A stretch of 64,000 bases of DNA, from the NCBI GenBank assembly GCA_026545765.1, contig CM048839.1:56917177-56981176 (forward strand), given 5' to 3'. The notes below the pieces were generated by a model that worked only from the letters and a program-made list of their open reading frames with translations, ran no database searches and was not told the origin of the DNA. This DNA is from Plantago major. Its lineage: Eukaryota; Streptophyta; Magnoliopsida; Lamiales; Plantaginaceae. The position numbers were made by a program, and so were the translations under genes. Positions 11,665-22,200 of the stretch are shown here, piece after piece (positions within the stretch are counted from its first letter, which is position 1; each line of letters starts with the position of its first letter).

Positions 11665-12655
11665 TGATGTGCTCAAATTATTACTTAGAAAACAAGTAGT
11701 AAGTAGTTGTTGTAGACAGACAATGCTAACCAAAGGATCGTTCGCTAAGGAACCAATTAAGCTACCACAACGGTTTGAAAGCAAACAGTTACTTGTGAAA
11801 ATAGATTGATTTGTAAGTTGGTTGTTTCTAAAAACTAGAATAAGATAAAGCAAATAACGGTTTTTAACAATGAGAGAAGACGAAACACAGTAGTAATGAT
11901 CACGTAATGCTAATTCGTTCTAGGGAAATCATTGATATTTGTCACATGGTCGGCGTACAAAAATCAATCAATCCAATTCAACCAATCGTTATTTAAATAT
12001 TTCAAACTAGAGTAATCGTGGGTTGTCAATCCACGATCCTTAACCAAAAACGATTTTGAAAGTCTTGAACTAGCTTATTGGATTGAAGGTTTTTACGAAG
12101 ATTTTGAACTAGACGAACCTATATGAACGAATCCTAACCCTAGAAACGAATATGCAAGACTATCACATAACTACCGTGTTCGGAGTGATTTAACTACTCA
12201 TGAGAGAAGCAAAGATGAAAGAATGCATGGTATAGAACAATTCAATAAACAGAAGAAAACACGAATTGAAGATAAACAATAGAGAGTTATCAATAATTAC
12301 CAAGAATTCGATCCTGATGGTTCTTACAAGAGATAAACCAAGCTCCAAAGATCAATCAATCAATGTCAAAACCTAGTTCTAGAAGCTGTATTCTATGAAA
12401 AAATCGAGTATATGAAGTTATGGCAAAGGAAGACCTAATTCTAACCTAAAAAGGATAAAATATGCTGAATCTGGGCCTTCTCGCCGAATCTCGCCGCGGC
12501 GAGAAACCCCGTGTAGCTCCTCTTTTTGCCTCAGAAATCTGCAATGCTTAAAATATCCATTCGCCGAGGCGAGCTTAAAACCTCCGTAACTTTTTCCACA
12601 GACAGAATTTTCCCATGCTTCCAAAACGAAAATTGTAGCCCTTTGAATTATTGTT
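11665..12655 (-). repeat. Athila-type LTR, subtype X, 5'-truncated
   Basis: The left edge TGATGTGCTC is the LTR 3' end on the minus strand. It resembles the LTR at 61304-62135, both having the AGTAGYTAAA...GGTAGTTATGTGAT stretch. It contains the perfect palindrome CTCGCCGCGGCGAG at 12490-12503. The right side stops within the LTR and continues directly as 3' region sequence at about 12656, so the LTR start and PPT are deleted. Confidence 0.72.
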
Positions 12656-13616
12656 CCGTGTCCACTGGGTAATCACTCAAGCAATACAAAAAGAGAAAGG
12701 AAGGTGACTCACGTCACACACATGACTCAAATACCTCATGCAAAATACTCTATAAATTATGTTATAAGGGACTTCACTATACAACAACTTAAGACTCTTA
12801 AATGGCAATCATTCTCTTTTTTTTTTTCAAATTTTTTTAGTTTTTATACTTTTTTGCATACTCATTTTTTGTAGTCATTTTGACCCATATGCTTATTTTG
12901 TCTCTTTGTTTTGGTAGTGTCTGTTTTACGGAGAGTCCACACTTTTGTGCGTGCTGGTTTTGTATGCACGCCATCAACCCTCACGGACATATGACTTTTT
13001 AGGACCACGCCGGTGTGTAGTTAGTATTTGAAATGTGCCAAAAAACGACTAACGGTGGCACAAGTGCCATAGATACACTCCGAGACTAATTAAAATATTT
13101 TTTGAGAGAACAAAGCCAAATTACAGTCGTATAAATAATAAGGCGCACAGAAACCTCCTCCCAAACCTGTTCTTTAAACGTGTTTGGTTGAGAAAATAAG
13201 GAATGAAAAAATTGCCGTTCGTCATTCTTAACTTACACAGAGTACACATGAGCATGATAATGCGCAAACATGAGAGTTTGCACTTCCTAAAGAGTCACAC
13301 AAGTACAAATTTCGTATGTATAATATTTTTTCATTGGCTAGGCTTGCTCACAAAGCGTTGGACTGCAAAATTAGAGCAGACTTCCTATTTACAAGCGGAA
13401 CGAACTTAAAGAATTTAAAACATGCCCACTACTACTAATCTAAGATCAATCAAAGGACAAGCATCAAACAGGATTAACTCATGTAGTAGACGCTCGACTT
13501 GGGAGTCAGACTTAGAGACAACAGAAAATCACACAAACGGGAAAAAGACTGACACGACAGACACATATATGGATAAGTACATGAAAGATACCTCCCTCCC
13601 CAAACCTAGACTAGAG
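12656..13616 (-). repeat. Athila-type 3' region with two conserved noncoding blocks
   Basis: No convincing ORF. Block 1 (about 12919-13090) and block 2 (about 13150-13405) recur with clear similarity at 30045-30220 / 30300-30545, 33680-33860 (block 1) and, in the opposite orientation, 60590-60770 / 60270-60545. A polypurine tract (minus strand GGTTTGGGGAGGG) lies at about 13600-13612, close to the end of the acidic ORF. Confidence 0.65.
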
Positions 13617-14285
13617 CTAGTCCCCAACAAATAGGCTAGAAAGAAAGAAAGCTGAAAATGTACTTCCCTGAAACGTGCAGCTGCTGCTATCCAGTATCGA
13701 ACGGGAACGAATCCCTAGCATTCTTCCCGCCAAGCTCAGCAATTTGGGAGCCATTCTTGGCTCCACTCCTCCTGTTTCCATGATTCCCTGCAATTTAAAA
13801 TTAAATAAATCAAAAACTAAAATAAAACTAAGGGAATCAGGGGGAAAGTAAAAATGACAAAGGGGGTCAAAACTCCCTGGCCAGTCTCGTGTGTGAGCTG
13901 GGGCTAGTATGTATAGATCACTGGAAGGTGGGGGAACATAAATTGAATCCGATGGTGTCATCTGGATGGTATCAGGCGACTGCTCCATTCCCAAATAGTC
14001 GAAAATGGCTAGTTCTGTCTCCTCGTCGGTCACATCGGTGGATGTCTCCTCCTCTATGACTAACTGATTGTCTAAACCCTCACAAACTCCTTCAACTGAA
14101 ATGGGGATCTCTTCTTCAATTACAGTGTTAGTGGTGGTAGTGGTCTCATCTTCTGCCAGCTCATCAGCATCTTCTTGGTCAAAAATAGCTAGCAACTGGG
14201 CAGCTAGTCGGCTGATTTCAGAAGTGGAAACTTCAATAGCTAGACAGTTGATCGTCCCCTCAAGTTTCTGAGGAGTCAAAGTCAT
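13617..14285 (-). CDS. Acidic ORF of a non-autonomous Athila-type element, function unknown
   Basis: A 222-codon ORF begins MTLTPQKLEG, about 390 nt after the PBS, where gag would normally start. The N-terminal 130 residues are very acidic, with runs such as DQEDADELAEDE and EEETSTDVTDEE and a Thr stretch. A Pro/Ser-rich part follows, then GSFDP and a less acidic tail. No zinc knuckle, protease or RT motif is present. A decayed relative occurs at 31080-31470, sharing an acidic stretch, an ATIQ/DTIQ segment and GSFDP. It may be the remaining C-terminal part of a longer env-like ORF, because GSFDP is followed by the polypurine-containing 3' region in both. I cannot assign a function. Confidence 0.5.
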   Translation of the reverse strand: MTLTPQKLEGTINCLAIEVSTSEISRLAAQLLAIFDQEDADELAEDETTTTTNTVIEEEIPISVEGVCEGLDNQLVIEEETSTDVTDEETELAIFDYLGMEQSPDTIQMTPSDSIYVPPPSSDLYILAPAHTRDWPGSFDPLCHFYFPPDSLSFILVFDLFNFKLQGIMETGGVEPRMAPKLLSLAGRMLGIRSRSILDSSSCTFQGSTFSAFFLSSLFVGD

Positions 14286-14676
14286 AATCGTTCCTCATGC
14301 GACTCTATCCACCATCTCTTGGCACTCACCTATTATACAGTTGTAGAAACTCCACATGAGCTCTCCCAGTGTCAAACCATGGTTCTTATGCGTCTACTGC
14401 AGCTCCTTAAATCTACACCATGTTCCATCGAATTTCTCTCCAGAAACCTGTCGAAAATAACAGAGCGGGTATCTATCTGCAGAATTTGCTGCAACATGAC
14501 CCTCCATTCCACACTCATAGAAATACGAGTAATCCATACGGTCCTACACACACACAAAACAAACCAAAGTAGTTCCGCCAAAACAATCTACGCTAAAAAA
14601 GGAAAACCAAATAACAAAACCTAACTAATATATACGGTCAAAAAATTAAATTCCCTAAATCAAACAGAGGAGTTAA
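14286..14676 (-). other. Leader between PBS and acidic ORF
   Basis: Untranslated leader of the Athila-type unit. It resembles the leader at 11454-11640. No convincing ORF. Confidence 0.5.
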
Positions 14677-14695
14677 GTCCCTGACAGCGGCGCCA
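14677..14695 (-). other. Primer binding site, Athila type
   Basis: The minus strand reads TGGCGCCGCTGTCAGGGAC. The TGGCGCCG core is the tRNA-Asp-type PBS typical of Athila elements. It is separated from the LTR edge at 14702 by 6 nt. Confidence 0.8.
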
Positions 14696-14701
14696 AAAAC
14701 T

Positions 14702-15956
14702 TGATGTGTCAAATCAATGTTTTAAGTTTGTTTAAGCCAAGAGATAATTCTCAACACTACGAAAACTTGTAGTGCAGTGAAGTTAACCCCGAGGTCGGTC
14801 TCTCAGTACATAACTAAGCTTTGTTGTTTTCACGAAATATAATTATCAATAGGAAAGCAGTAAAAGTTTTTTTTTTCTTTGGCAGCGAGCTCTAACTACT
14901 AATCCAATTCTAACTCTCAACATAAGGAAATCAAACACATGTATATCGATCTTATCAACATAAGTTATCAAATTACAGAGTGGTAATGAATAATCAATGC
15001 TAGCTAGCAGGAATAGATGCAATAATAACGATGTCGATTTACTCTAGTTATCAATGGGACACGTCCTAATGATTATTTCACTGCTTTAGGTCTCTAGGCA
15101 GACACCTTATATCAGATAAGGTACAAAGAACTATGATAATGAACTAACTGATTTTGTTCTACAAAACATATAGCATTAGTGAAGGCGTCAATTTCACTAA
15201 ACTACAATTAATAAGCTAATGTAGTTATTCTGTTTGCTACAAACCTATGGATTTGCAATCTCTAGACGTTTTGGTGGTAAATCGTTTTCATAATCCTTTG
15301 ATGATTTTTTGGGTAAAACTAAATACACATAACTACATATGCATTTAATCAAAAAGGCACAGAGTAAATCCCATCTTGTTGTTAAATTGCATAAACCCTA
15401 ACTAGCATGCATTGAATCATCACCACCCCATAAAGGGGTGTCTAGCTACTCATGCTCATCACCAGTAAGCAAGAAATAATCAGCCTGGCGCGCCACCCAG
15501 CCTCGTCTTTTTTGAACTTTTGAGTGTCTAAACGTCAGAATTTGGAAATGGTTTCTTCATGAAAGTTGTATCTCCTTGTCTTATCTACGGGTGGACACTA
15601 ATATCAGGTCAATCGGAGTTCATATGAGAAAGTTATGGCCAAAATATTATGACTGCTCCAAGTTTGCACTTTCACATATCTTCGTTCGAACATCTCTAGA
15701 ATCACCATCCAGATTCAATCCAGCCTGCTTCGACCATTGGACTCTGTTTCCAACCTTCTTTAAGGACCTGGAACTTCCTTGCTTCCATTAATGCATTAAT
15801 TTGCATTGTTGTAGCCTTATTTCAATACGATTTCACCAAACACCTACAAAACACGAAAACGTAACAAAACTCTAATAAAATAAACTCCAACTACACTTAA
15901 GAACATCAACAAGACGGTAAAAAAGACCAAATAAGACGATGTAAAATCGAATCATA
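14702..15956 (-). repeat. Athila-type 5' LTR, subtype Y
   Basis: The left edge TGATGTGTCAAATC is the LTR 3' end (minus strand ...TTTGACACATCA). It matches the end of the LTR at 54306-55730, including the segment with CCGAGGTCGGTCTC. The right edge resembles the start of the same LTR (minus strand ATGATTCGATTTTACATCG) but lacks the first bases. It contains the GC-rich palindrome TGGCGCGCCA at about 15486-15495. Confidence 0.8.
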
Positions 15957-16043
15957 AAAATGCAAAATCTCAGATAGCTTGCATGGTTTCGTTGAGACTA
16001 CAGTACAAAAGATAGTACAGTGCATTTATTACGCAGACAGAGA

Positions 16044-16393
16044 TGTCTGAACAAAAGAGGAAATCTATGAAAAGAGACAATGCTCAATGTAGTACTATCT
16101 TTAGATCAATAGTTTGAATTTCAATATGCCAAATGGACACTATTCAAACGACATGATTTTCAACTATAAATATCACCACTTAGAATGCTTGAAATATACA
16201 CCTTGAACTACATTGAACTGTCTGAATAAAAGAGGAAATCTATGAAAAGAGACAATGCTCAATGTAGTACTATCTTTAGATCAATAGTTTGAATTTCAAT
16301 ATGCCAAATGGACACTATTCAAACGACATGATTTTCAACTATAAATATCACCACTTAGAATGCTTGAAATATACACCTTGAACTACATTGAAC
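16044..16393 (+). repeat. 175-bp tandem duplication spanning the LTR core promoter
   Basis: Two near-identical units start with TGTCTGAA at 16044 and 16219. Only about one difference is seen at the start (ACAAAAG versus ATAAAAG). Each contains a CTATAAATATCACC TATA box and the sequence around it, so the LTR carries two core promoters in tandem. Confidence 0.9.
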
Positions 16394-16440
16394 ATAACTG
16401 ACAAGCATACAAGCCTTCATACCTGCTTACTCTCATTAGC

Positions 16441-17460
16441 TTTGTGACGCCCTATCACCTTCACAGATAATTACAGACAGTAAAATTATGTTTAAGATGC
16501 GCGGAAGCTTTAAACAACAGTACTTTGACCACATTTACAGATGCATGTCAGCAAAATACATTTTCACATCTTTCTTATAGTAAATTATCTTTTCACAGAA
16601 CAAAAGTCCTTTCATGTATGATATGCAAATGACGAGCCGAGGGAAAAGGATTGGAAACAAGCCAGCCGACCCTTATGCATGTCTTAACATCTTTTCCGCT
16701 AAGTCCTGCCTTTGCCTCAATATCTATAAAAATATCATCGCATTTTGAATCGCATTTTGCATGAGTTACGGATCTCAATATGTATAATTAGTAACATGTC
16801 ATTTAATAACCTGTAAAATGACCAGTAACAAGCTATTTAACACTAGGTAAGCACATCAGTTTCAATCACATATATTCACATCGATTCACAATCAGCATAT
16901 GACTTCCATTTATTTCACAATTTCTGATGACGTCGGTTCCCTTCTCATTCCAACATATTAGCTATAAACAATTCACATCATTCACATTTATATAATAATA
17001 CACGTGCTTAGTCATTTTCTTTGTCTTCTATGGCTTTGTTATAACTAGGAGTAATTCCTGATCACAATTGTAGAGGAGTTCATTGAACCCAACAGAGTCC
17101 AGCCATGCTAAAAATTCATGAGGAGTAGGCGGTCAGAAAGCTCCAGAATGGCGGTGATGAATTACCCAGCAACACGTGTAATAAATTACATACATGTTAG
17201 TGTAAAAGTATTTTAGCCGTGGAGAAAGAATATCAACATATATATAGTTATATTATTTTTTTTTAAAAGAACGAATTATTTGTACCAGCCTACTTATTTC
17301 GGTTTTCCCAAATATGGTACGAAAGTCAAAGAAGTCCACTAAACAAATACTATAAATTTGTACGGTTCATATTACGGTGTCAGTTCTTTCATAGGCCCTC
17401 GTTTGGATATAAAACAGTTCAGATCAAAACTTGTAACAAGCCGGACACAAAACTATATAA
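16441..17460. other. Unassigned insertion inside the Sirevirus LTR
   Basis: Sequence from about 16441 (TTTGTGACGCCC) to about 17460 has no counterpart in the related LTRs, whose similarity resumes at about 17500. TGTGACGCCC and CCGGACA could be the ends of a small gypsy solo LTR, but no matching 5-bp target duplication was found. No coding similarity. Confidence 0.4.
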
Positions 17461-18143
17461 AACAACGATAACAATTCTAATTCAAAAACTCACACAATAT
17501 CAACTTCCCATACATTGAAAAGAGTATTAAGGAAGGTTGATTCTAAAGAGCTCTCTGAGGATAACTGAATAAGTTATAAGAGTTAGCTCACCTGACAAAC
17601 TACCATAACCAACACCAACAAGCATGTTTAAGAAAAGGATTAAGTTGAGAAAACTAAAGTCCTTACCTAACTGAGCATAAGAAGTACTTAGTTTGGGAAA
17701 CTAAGGAATAGCTCACAGGTTACAGAGTAGAGGAAGTACTTGGCTGATAAAGTCAGGGAATAACTTAGGGGATACTTGGTTGGGAACCTAGTGTTAAAGG
17801 GATCAAGAGATAGGATTTTGTAAGGAGAACTCATCTTCTTAACTTAGTAGATTCAAGTCATGAGAAAGGGCGAGTGGATTAGTTGAGGGATTACGCTACC
17901 TTCAGATACCACTATAAAAAGACTTGTGTTATTTACTTACTGCACTTTACTTATTGCTTGCTGAGTATTTACACACTCTACGGCTTATTGACACATGCAC
18001 TTACCAAAAAAGACTTCCACTCTCTGAATATAAGTATCAGATACCTGTAAATATATCTGAAAACTGTTTTATCGACAAAAGTTTGAAAGAACTATTCACC
18101 CCCCAATCTTTTACTTTACCATTATCTGGACCAACATCAATCA

Positions 18144-19450
18144 CGTTGTTCCATTCTTGTTGAACTTCCTCACCATCACTCATGAATACATCTCCATTAC
18201 CTTGGCTTCCTACTGACATAATTAGATGAGCAAGTGGGACCGAACCGGGGAACCTACACAACACAAAAGAACAGAAAAGAGCTTAGGCACCCGTCTCGGT
18301 CATCCACTATGCCCTCACTAGAGACCGACTAGACAAAACTTTGAGAAAATAAAGCATGCAAGTGATGGATGGTCCGAGAAAGGGAAACTTTCTTGAATTG
18401 ATTAGGCAGAGCAACAGAATCTCCGGATCAGACTTCTCTCGGTCCTACAATATCTTTATCTCTCTCAGAAATTACGTCTCGGTCTGGGTTTCTCTCTCTA
18501 GGAAATTGATTTGCCAAAAGTATGAAAATGAAGGAGAGGGACCCGTATTTATAGGCACTCATGGGCTGGTCCAACCAGGCCCATGGGCAGGAAGTCCGAT
18601 CCATCGCCTCGGTTGGTGTGCAACCGTCATCATTACGAATCGAGCCGGCTTCGAACGAGATAAAGCGTGCTAATTCACCGGTCAGTTGGTTCGACCAATC
18701 TGATTTTATCCAAAAGGCACCACATACGGATCGACAAATTGGCTCACCGGACCACATTAATCAAAACTTCCGACACACTTCAAAGTAACCTCGAAACTTT
18801 GGGGGAGGATGATTAACTAAATCCATACGAACGTCGGACATTAAAAACTATACGGTCCGAGAAGGGCAAACTTGGAAAGTCACTAGAGAATTCCAATGCC
18901 AGACCTAACCGAGTATCACTTAGGCGGAAAAAGGCATTGACTCGAAGGAATGGGGATCCGGCGAACTGCCTTTCAACTCGAAAGCAAGCCGGAGGGATCT
19001 TCTCGAGAAGAAAGGCGGCCGGTCAGATACTCACAACAACAAGCCACTGGATCTAGTCCGACGTGACGCACCCAACACTCGTCGATCGGAAACCACTTCA
19101 TTTCGGGGAGCTTTCCAGTTGGAAATATCTCAGAATAGAAAGGACTGACGAACAGCCCTTCAATTCAAAAGAAAGCCGGGCTCATTTTTTGGAAAGCAAG
19201 GCTCCCGGTTGGATCATCACTACATCAAGCCAATGAAACAAGTACGACGAAAACATAAACAAGGCCGATGATCCTAGGAGTAAGGATCTGAGAGGCAGCC
19301 TCGTCTCGGCTCTCTATAGGATCCTCACTACATAGGACCGCCACCCAAGGTCAACGAGGCAGGAACAATAAGAGAAAAACTGAAGAAAGAATGGAAAGTC
19401 CGATCCCAAGACTTCAGTTTCTCTCTATTTTCAATTATACCTGTGGTCTG
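18144..19450 (-). mobile_element. LTR-retrotransposon fragment, probably Ty3/gypsy
   Basis: The minus strand has a TATA-like CTATAAATACGGG at 18542-18554. Further along is a short ORF start (MSVGSQGNGDVFMSDGEE, about 18145-18222) cut off at the Sirevirus LTR boundary. GC content is higher than the surroundings. An internal repeat of about 187 bp offset occurs around 18959 and 19146. It looks like the 3' part of an LTR plus the beginning of gag, possibly Tat/Retand-like. Family assignment is weak. Confidence 0.4.
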
Positions 19451-20120
19451 TTACTATGACTATGAATAGCTAAATACTTTTGTAAAGATGAACCGCCGAA
19501 ACACTACTGTGCTATTTTTTTATATACCATGATACATTAATGAATTGATTATTAGACGTAATTCGTATTTATATAACTCTATTCGTCTGACTCTCTTTAT
19601 TTACTTGCATATTTATTGAGGTACTATAGAGGTAATTTTGAAGGTGTCAGTAGAGATAATCAATTTACTTGTTTGTCTTGTCTGGGAATGTGATGTGATG
19701 TATTGTTGAGTCACACAACAATTGCATTGACTGAGTGAGGGTGCTGACTAACCGTAACTTGGTATTTAGCATCGAACCTTGGTGTCGCTAGAGGCATATG
19801 CGTAGTATATTATTCAAGTAGTTGGGAGTAGCACAGTACGAGTTAGGTTGGGGATCCCTTACATCTTCCCATCCATTGATTAAAAAACTGTTTCTAGAAT
19901 TTAGCTACATCATAATCCATTTGTCTGTTGTTTGCACACATAAACACTCTCGTTAGTTGCTTTTTCCTATGCTAAGTGTCCGTGGAAAAAATTACATCCC
20001 GAGTCAACTTTCTACTATTCTGTGGATTTGTAGGCTTTCGACTTAAAATTAATTTAAATCTTTGATTGTGTTTACGAATTACAGGCATACAAAGATTCAT
20101 AAATTCCTAAGTGCACATCA
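19451..20120 (+). repeat. Athila-type LTR subtype Z, fragment
   Basis: Matches the inverse of 32066-32650: GATGAACCGCC, GTAGTTGGGAGTAGCA, GGGGATCC, CATCCCGAGTCA, GTGGATTTGTAGGC, ending TGCACATCA at 20120. The first third of the LTR is absent and no PBS follows. Confidence 0.7.
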
Positions 20121-20402
20121 GCTCTCCACTTCGGGGCTACTTTTGAACCTCCAAACTTCGTTATCTCGAAAATTGGTATTCTACAATATTGTAGTACTTT
20201 GAATGAGCTTTACAACGGATGGTCCCATGCCTTCATTGGATTCATCTAAGTCCTTGTATGAACTAATGATCGTTTATCAGTATTTTCTCGGATTAATCGT
20301 ATTTCTTCATATTTGAACCAATAATCGCCATAATATCTTCTCTTTGCATATTTCTACCACATGAATCATCAAAACAGGTAATTAGGCATATTATGACAAT
20401 AA
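20121..20402 (+). repeat. Degenerate LTR-like sequence
   Basis: Shows patchy resemblance to the Athila LTR stretch found near 29095-29180 (AAAATTGTAGCACTTTGAAT). Its right end (about 20340-20402) resembles 22067-22130. No gene seen. Confidence 0.35.
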
Positions 20403-20411
20403 TATTAAATA

Positions 20412-20851
20412 GGGCGAATTACATCTAGACCCCCTACTAGAATTTCTAATTACAGATGGATCCTTGTTAGTTCAACAATACCGACTAAGCCCCTGTTAGA
20501 TACATTCTAATTACATCTAAGTCCACGAATTTGACTTTTGGCGAATTAAAACCTGGAAATCTCTTTTTTACCCCTGGTCCGTTATTAGATTTCAGAATCG
20601 ACCAAACAGCCTTAAGTAATGGGTGTCACGTGCGAGGCACATGAGGACTCAGATGTAATTGATGTAGAACAATAGGTAATTATATGTAATTGTAATATAG
20701 CCGTTATTTTTTTAAAAAAAACTAACCGTTGGAGGTTATTTGAGGCCCATTTATACACCATTTTTGGTCCCTTGTGCTATTTTTTGCTGACTACAAATTG
20801 TATATGTGAAATATGGCTTCAAGTGAAGATCCGGCAATTTTCAAAAAAGAA

Positions 20852-20926
<75 letters not shown>

Positions 20927-21981
20927 GAGAAAGGGTCTGGTGACGAGTACAAGTTATTTCAAAGATTTTGGTGTAATTTAAAAATAAGTTAACGGTAACT
21001 TAACGGCCATCTAACCTCTGTGTAAAGTCAAATTTTTTATAAACTTTTTGGTTTAAAGTGCAAAAAATAAAAGGTTATAGTGTAAACTCAAATTAGCCCA
21101 AAAGGTTTTAGTGTAAAAAAAAATTTGATATTTTTAAATAATTCTTTTTTATGTCAATTTCAATTGATCCACAGTGTTTCGAATAATTATGAATGGACCC
21201 CATTTTGACAACATAGATAATTTCTAAAACCACCATTTTACTATAATGAAAAAGTAAAAATAAATATAAAAAAAGGTTAGAGAAGTAAAGAAAACTTGCA
21301 TTTTCTTGCTTCCATGGCACCATGGAGGAAAATGCAAATTTTCTCTTTTTTAAAAAAAAAACTATTTTTTAGGTTTTGAACCTTTTTATTTATTATGTTT
21401 CTTTTTTAATTTTTGAAGTTATGGGTAAAATCTTTTCAATAACATATGATCAATATGAAATTAACAAAGATCTACCGTACTTACATTTTAATCCAACGTA
21501 TTTAGATATTTTGTAAAGTGACATGTGTTGTGTAAAATAAGCCGCCACATGTCAAATGGTATTTAAATTGGAGAATAATGTGTATATAAGATATGCCATA
21601 CAATTAACAATTTATAACATTTTTATAAAAATTAAACATTTTTATAATAAATAATAATTTTTATGAAAATTAATCATTTTTGTAATTATTTAATAATTAA
21701 TTAAAAAAATTACTCTACGTATCATGTATGGCGTATGTTAGTAGTGGATACAATAAAAAGTTAATCATTTAACAATTAGAATTTCTAATTACAGATGGAT
21801 CCCTGTTAAAGTGGGAGTAATAAGAAGAATTGGTAAGGCCTTGTTTGGTTGAACAATTAATTACTATAGCAAATAATTCGGTCAACAATTAATTCGCCAA
21901 AAGGACCCATTTGTAATTGTTTGATTAACAGGGTTTTATCTGCAATGGAGGCTTCTACCAGGTGGTATATGTAATTGATCC
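20412..21981. mobile_element. Non-autonomous Mutator-like element (MULE-1), 9-bp TSD
   Basis: The 9-bp direct repeat TATTAAATA flanks it at 20403-20411 and 21982-21990. The imperfect terminal inverted repeats start GGGCGAATTACATCTAGACC and, on the other strand, GGATCAATTACATATACCAC. A TAATTACAGATGGATCC motif is present near both ends (20446 and 21786), akin to the motif in the second Mutator-like element at 44977. No transposase ORF. The interior is AT-rich with an (ATT)n tract. It lies about 1.8 kb upstream of the polygalacturonase ATG. Confidence 0.78.
20852..20925. repeat. (ATT)n microsatellite
   Basis: About 24-25 uninterrupted ATT units inside MULE-1. Confidence 0.97.
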
Positions 21982-21990
21982 TATTAAATA

Positions 21991-22200
21991 TTGCACCGAA
22001 AATGACGTCAAAAGTGGCCTTATATCGCACATTTCATTGGCTCATTAGCAATAATCTCATCACTTTTCATATTTGTACCTCATCAATCATCAAAACATTT
22101 AATTAGGCATAAAATGATAATAATACTCATTATTGTACCTAAAACGATGGGCAAAAGTAGCATTAAATTGCATATTTCATTGGCTCATCAAGTACCTTGG
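21991..22200. repeat. Imperfect tandem duplication, about 140-bp period
   Basis: The pattern ACCGAAAATGACGTCAAAAG ... CATTTCATTGGCTCAT at 21996-22045 recurs as ACCTAAAACGATGGGCAAAAG ... at 22137-22186. The intervening CATATTT..ACC..CAT..AATCATCAAAAC segment (22067) also occurs left of MULE-1 (about 20340). MULE-1 therefore sits in a locally repeated stretch. No coding function seen. Confidence 0.6.

Larger units (their letters stand above)
11454..15956 (-). mobile_element. Short Athila-type (Ty3/gypsy) composite without gag-pol
   Basis: On the minus strand it reads LTR (14702-15956), PBS (14677-14695), leader, acidic ORF (13617-14285), 3' region (12656-13616), LTR of a different subtype (11665-12655), a second PBS (11641-11660) and a second leader cut at 11454 by Sirevirus copy 1. 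LTRs ending TGACACATCA and PBS sequences of the TGGCGCCG type are Athila hallmarks. The middle LTR has lost its 5' edge and PPT and is fused directly to the 3' region. An LTR flanked by internal DNA on both sides suggests recombination between elements. Confidence 0.75.
15957..18143 (+). repeat. Sirevirus LTR, plus orientation, truncated at 5' edge and interrupted
   Basis: Matches the inverse of LTR 9869-11453: GTACAGTGCAT, ATGTCTGAACAAAA, TCAATAGTTTGAATTT, CTATAAATATCA, later the AGTACTT / GGTTGGGAACCTAG stretch, ending TTATCTGGACCAACA at 18143. No PBS follows, so this is a 3' or solo LTR. It lacks the LTR start, contains a 175-bp tandem duplication (16044-16393), and is split by about 1 kb of unrelated DNA from 16441. 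Confidence 0.75.

Noticed and set aside
16441..17460. Solo LTR with ends TGTGACGCCC and CCGGACA
   Set aside because: No matching 5-bp target duplication and no second copy in the window to confirm the ends; kept only as an unassigned insertion.
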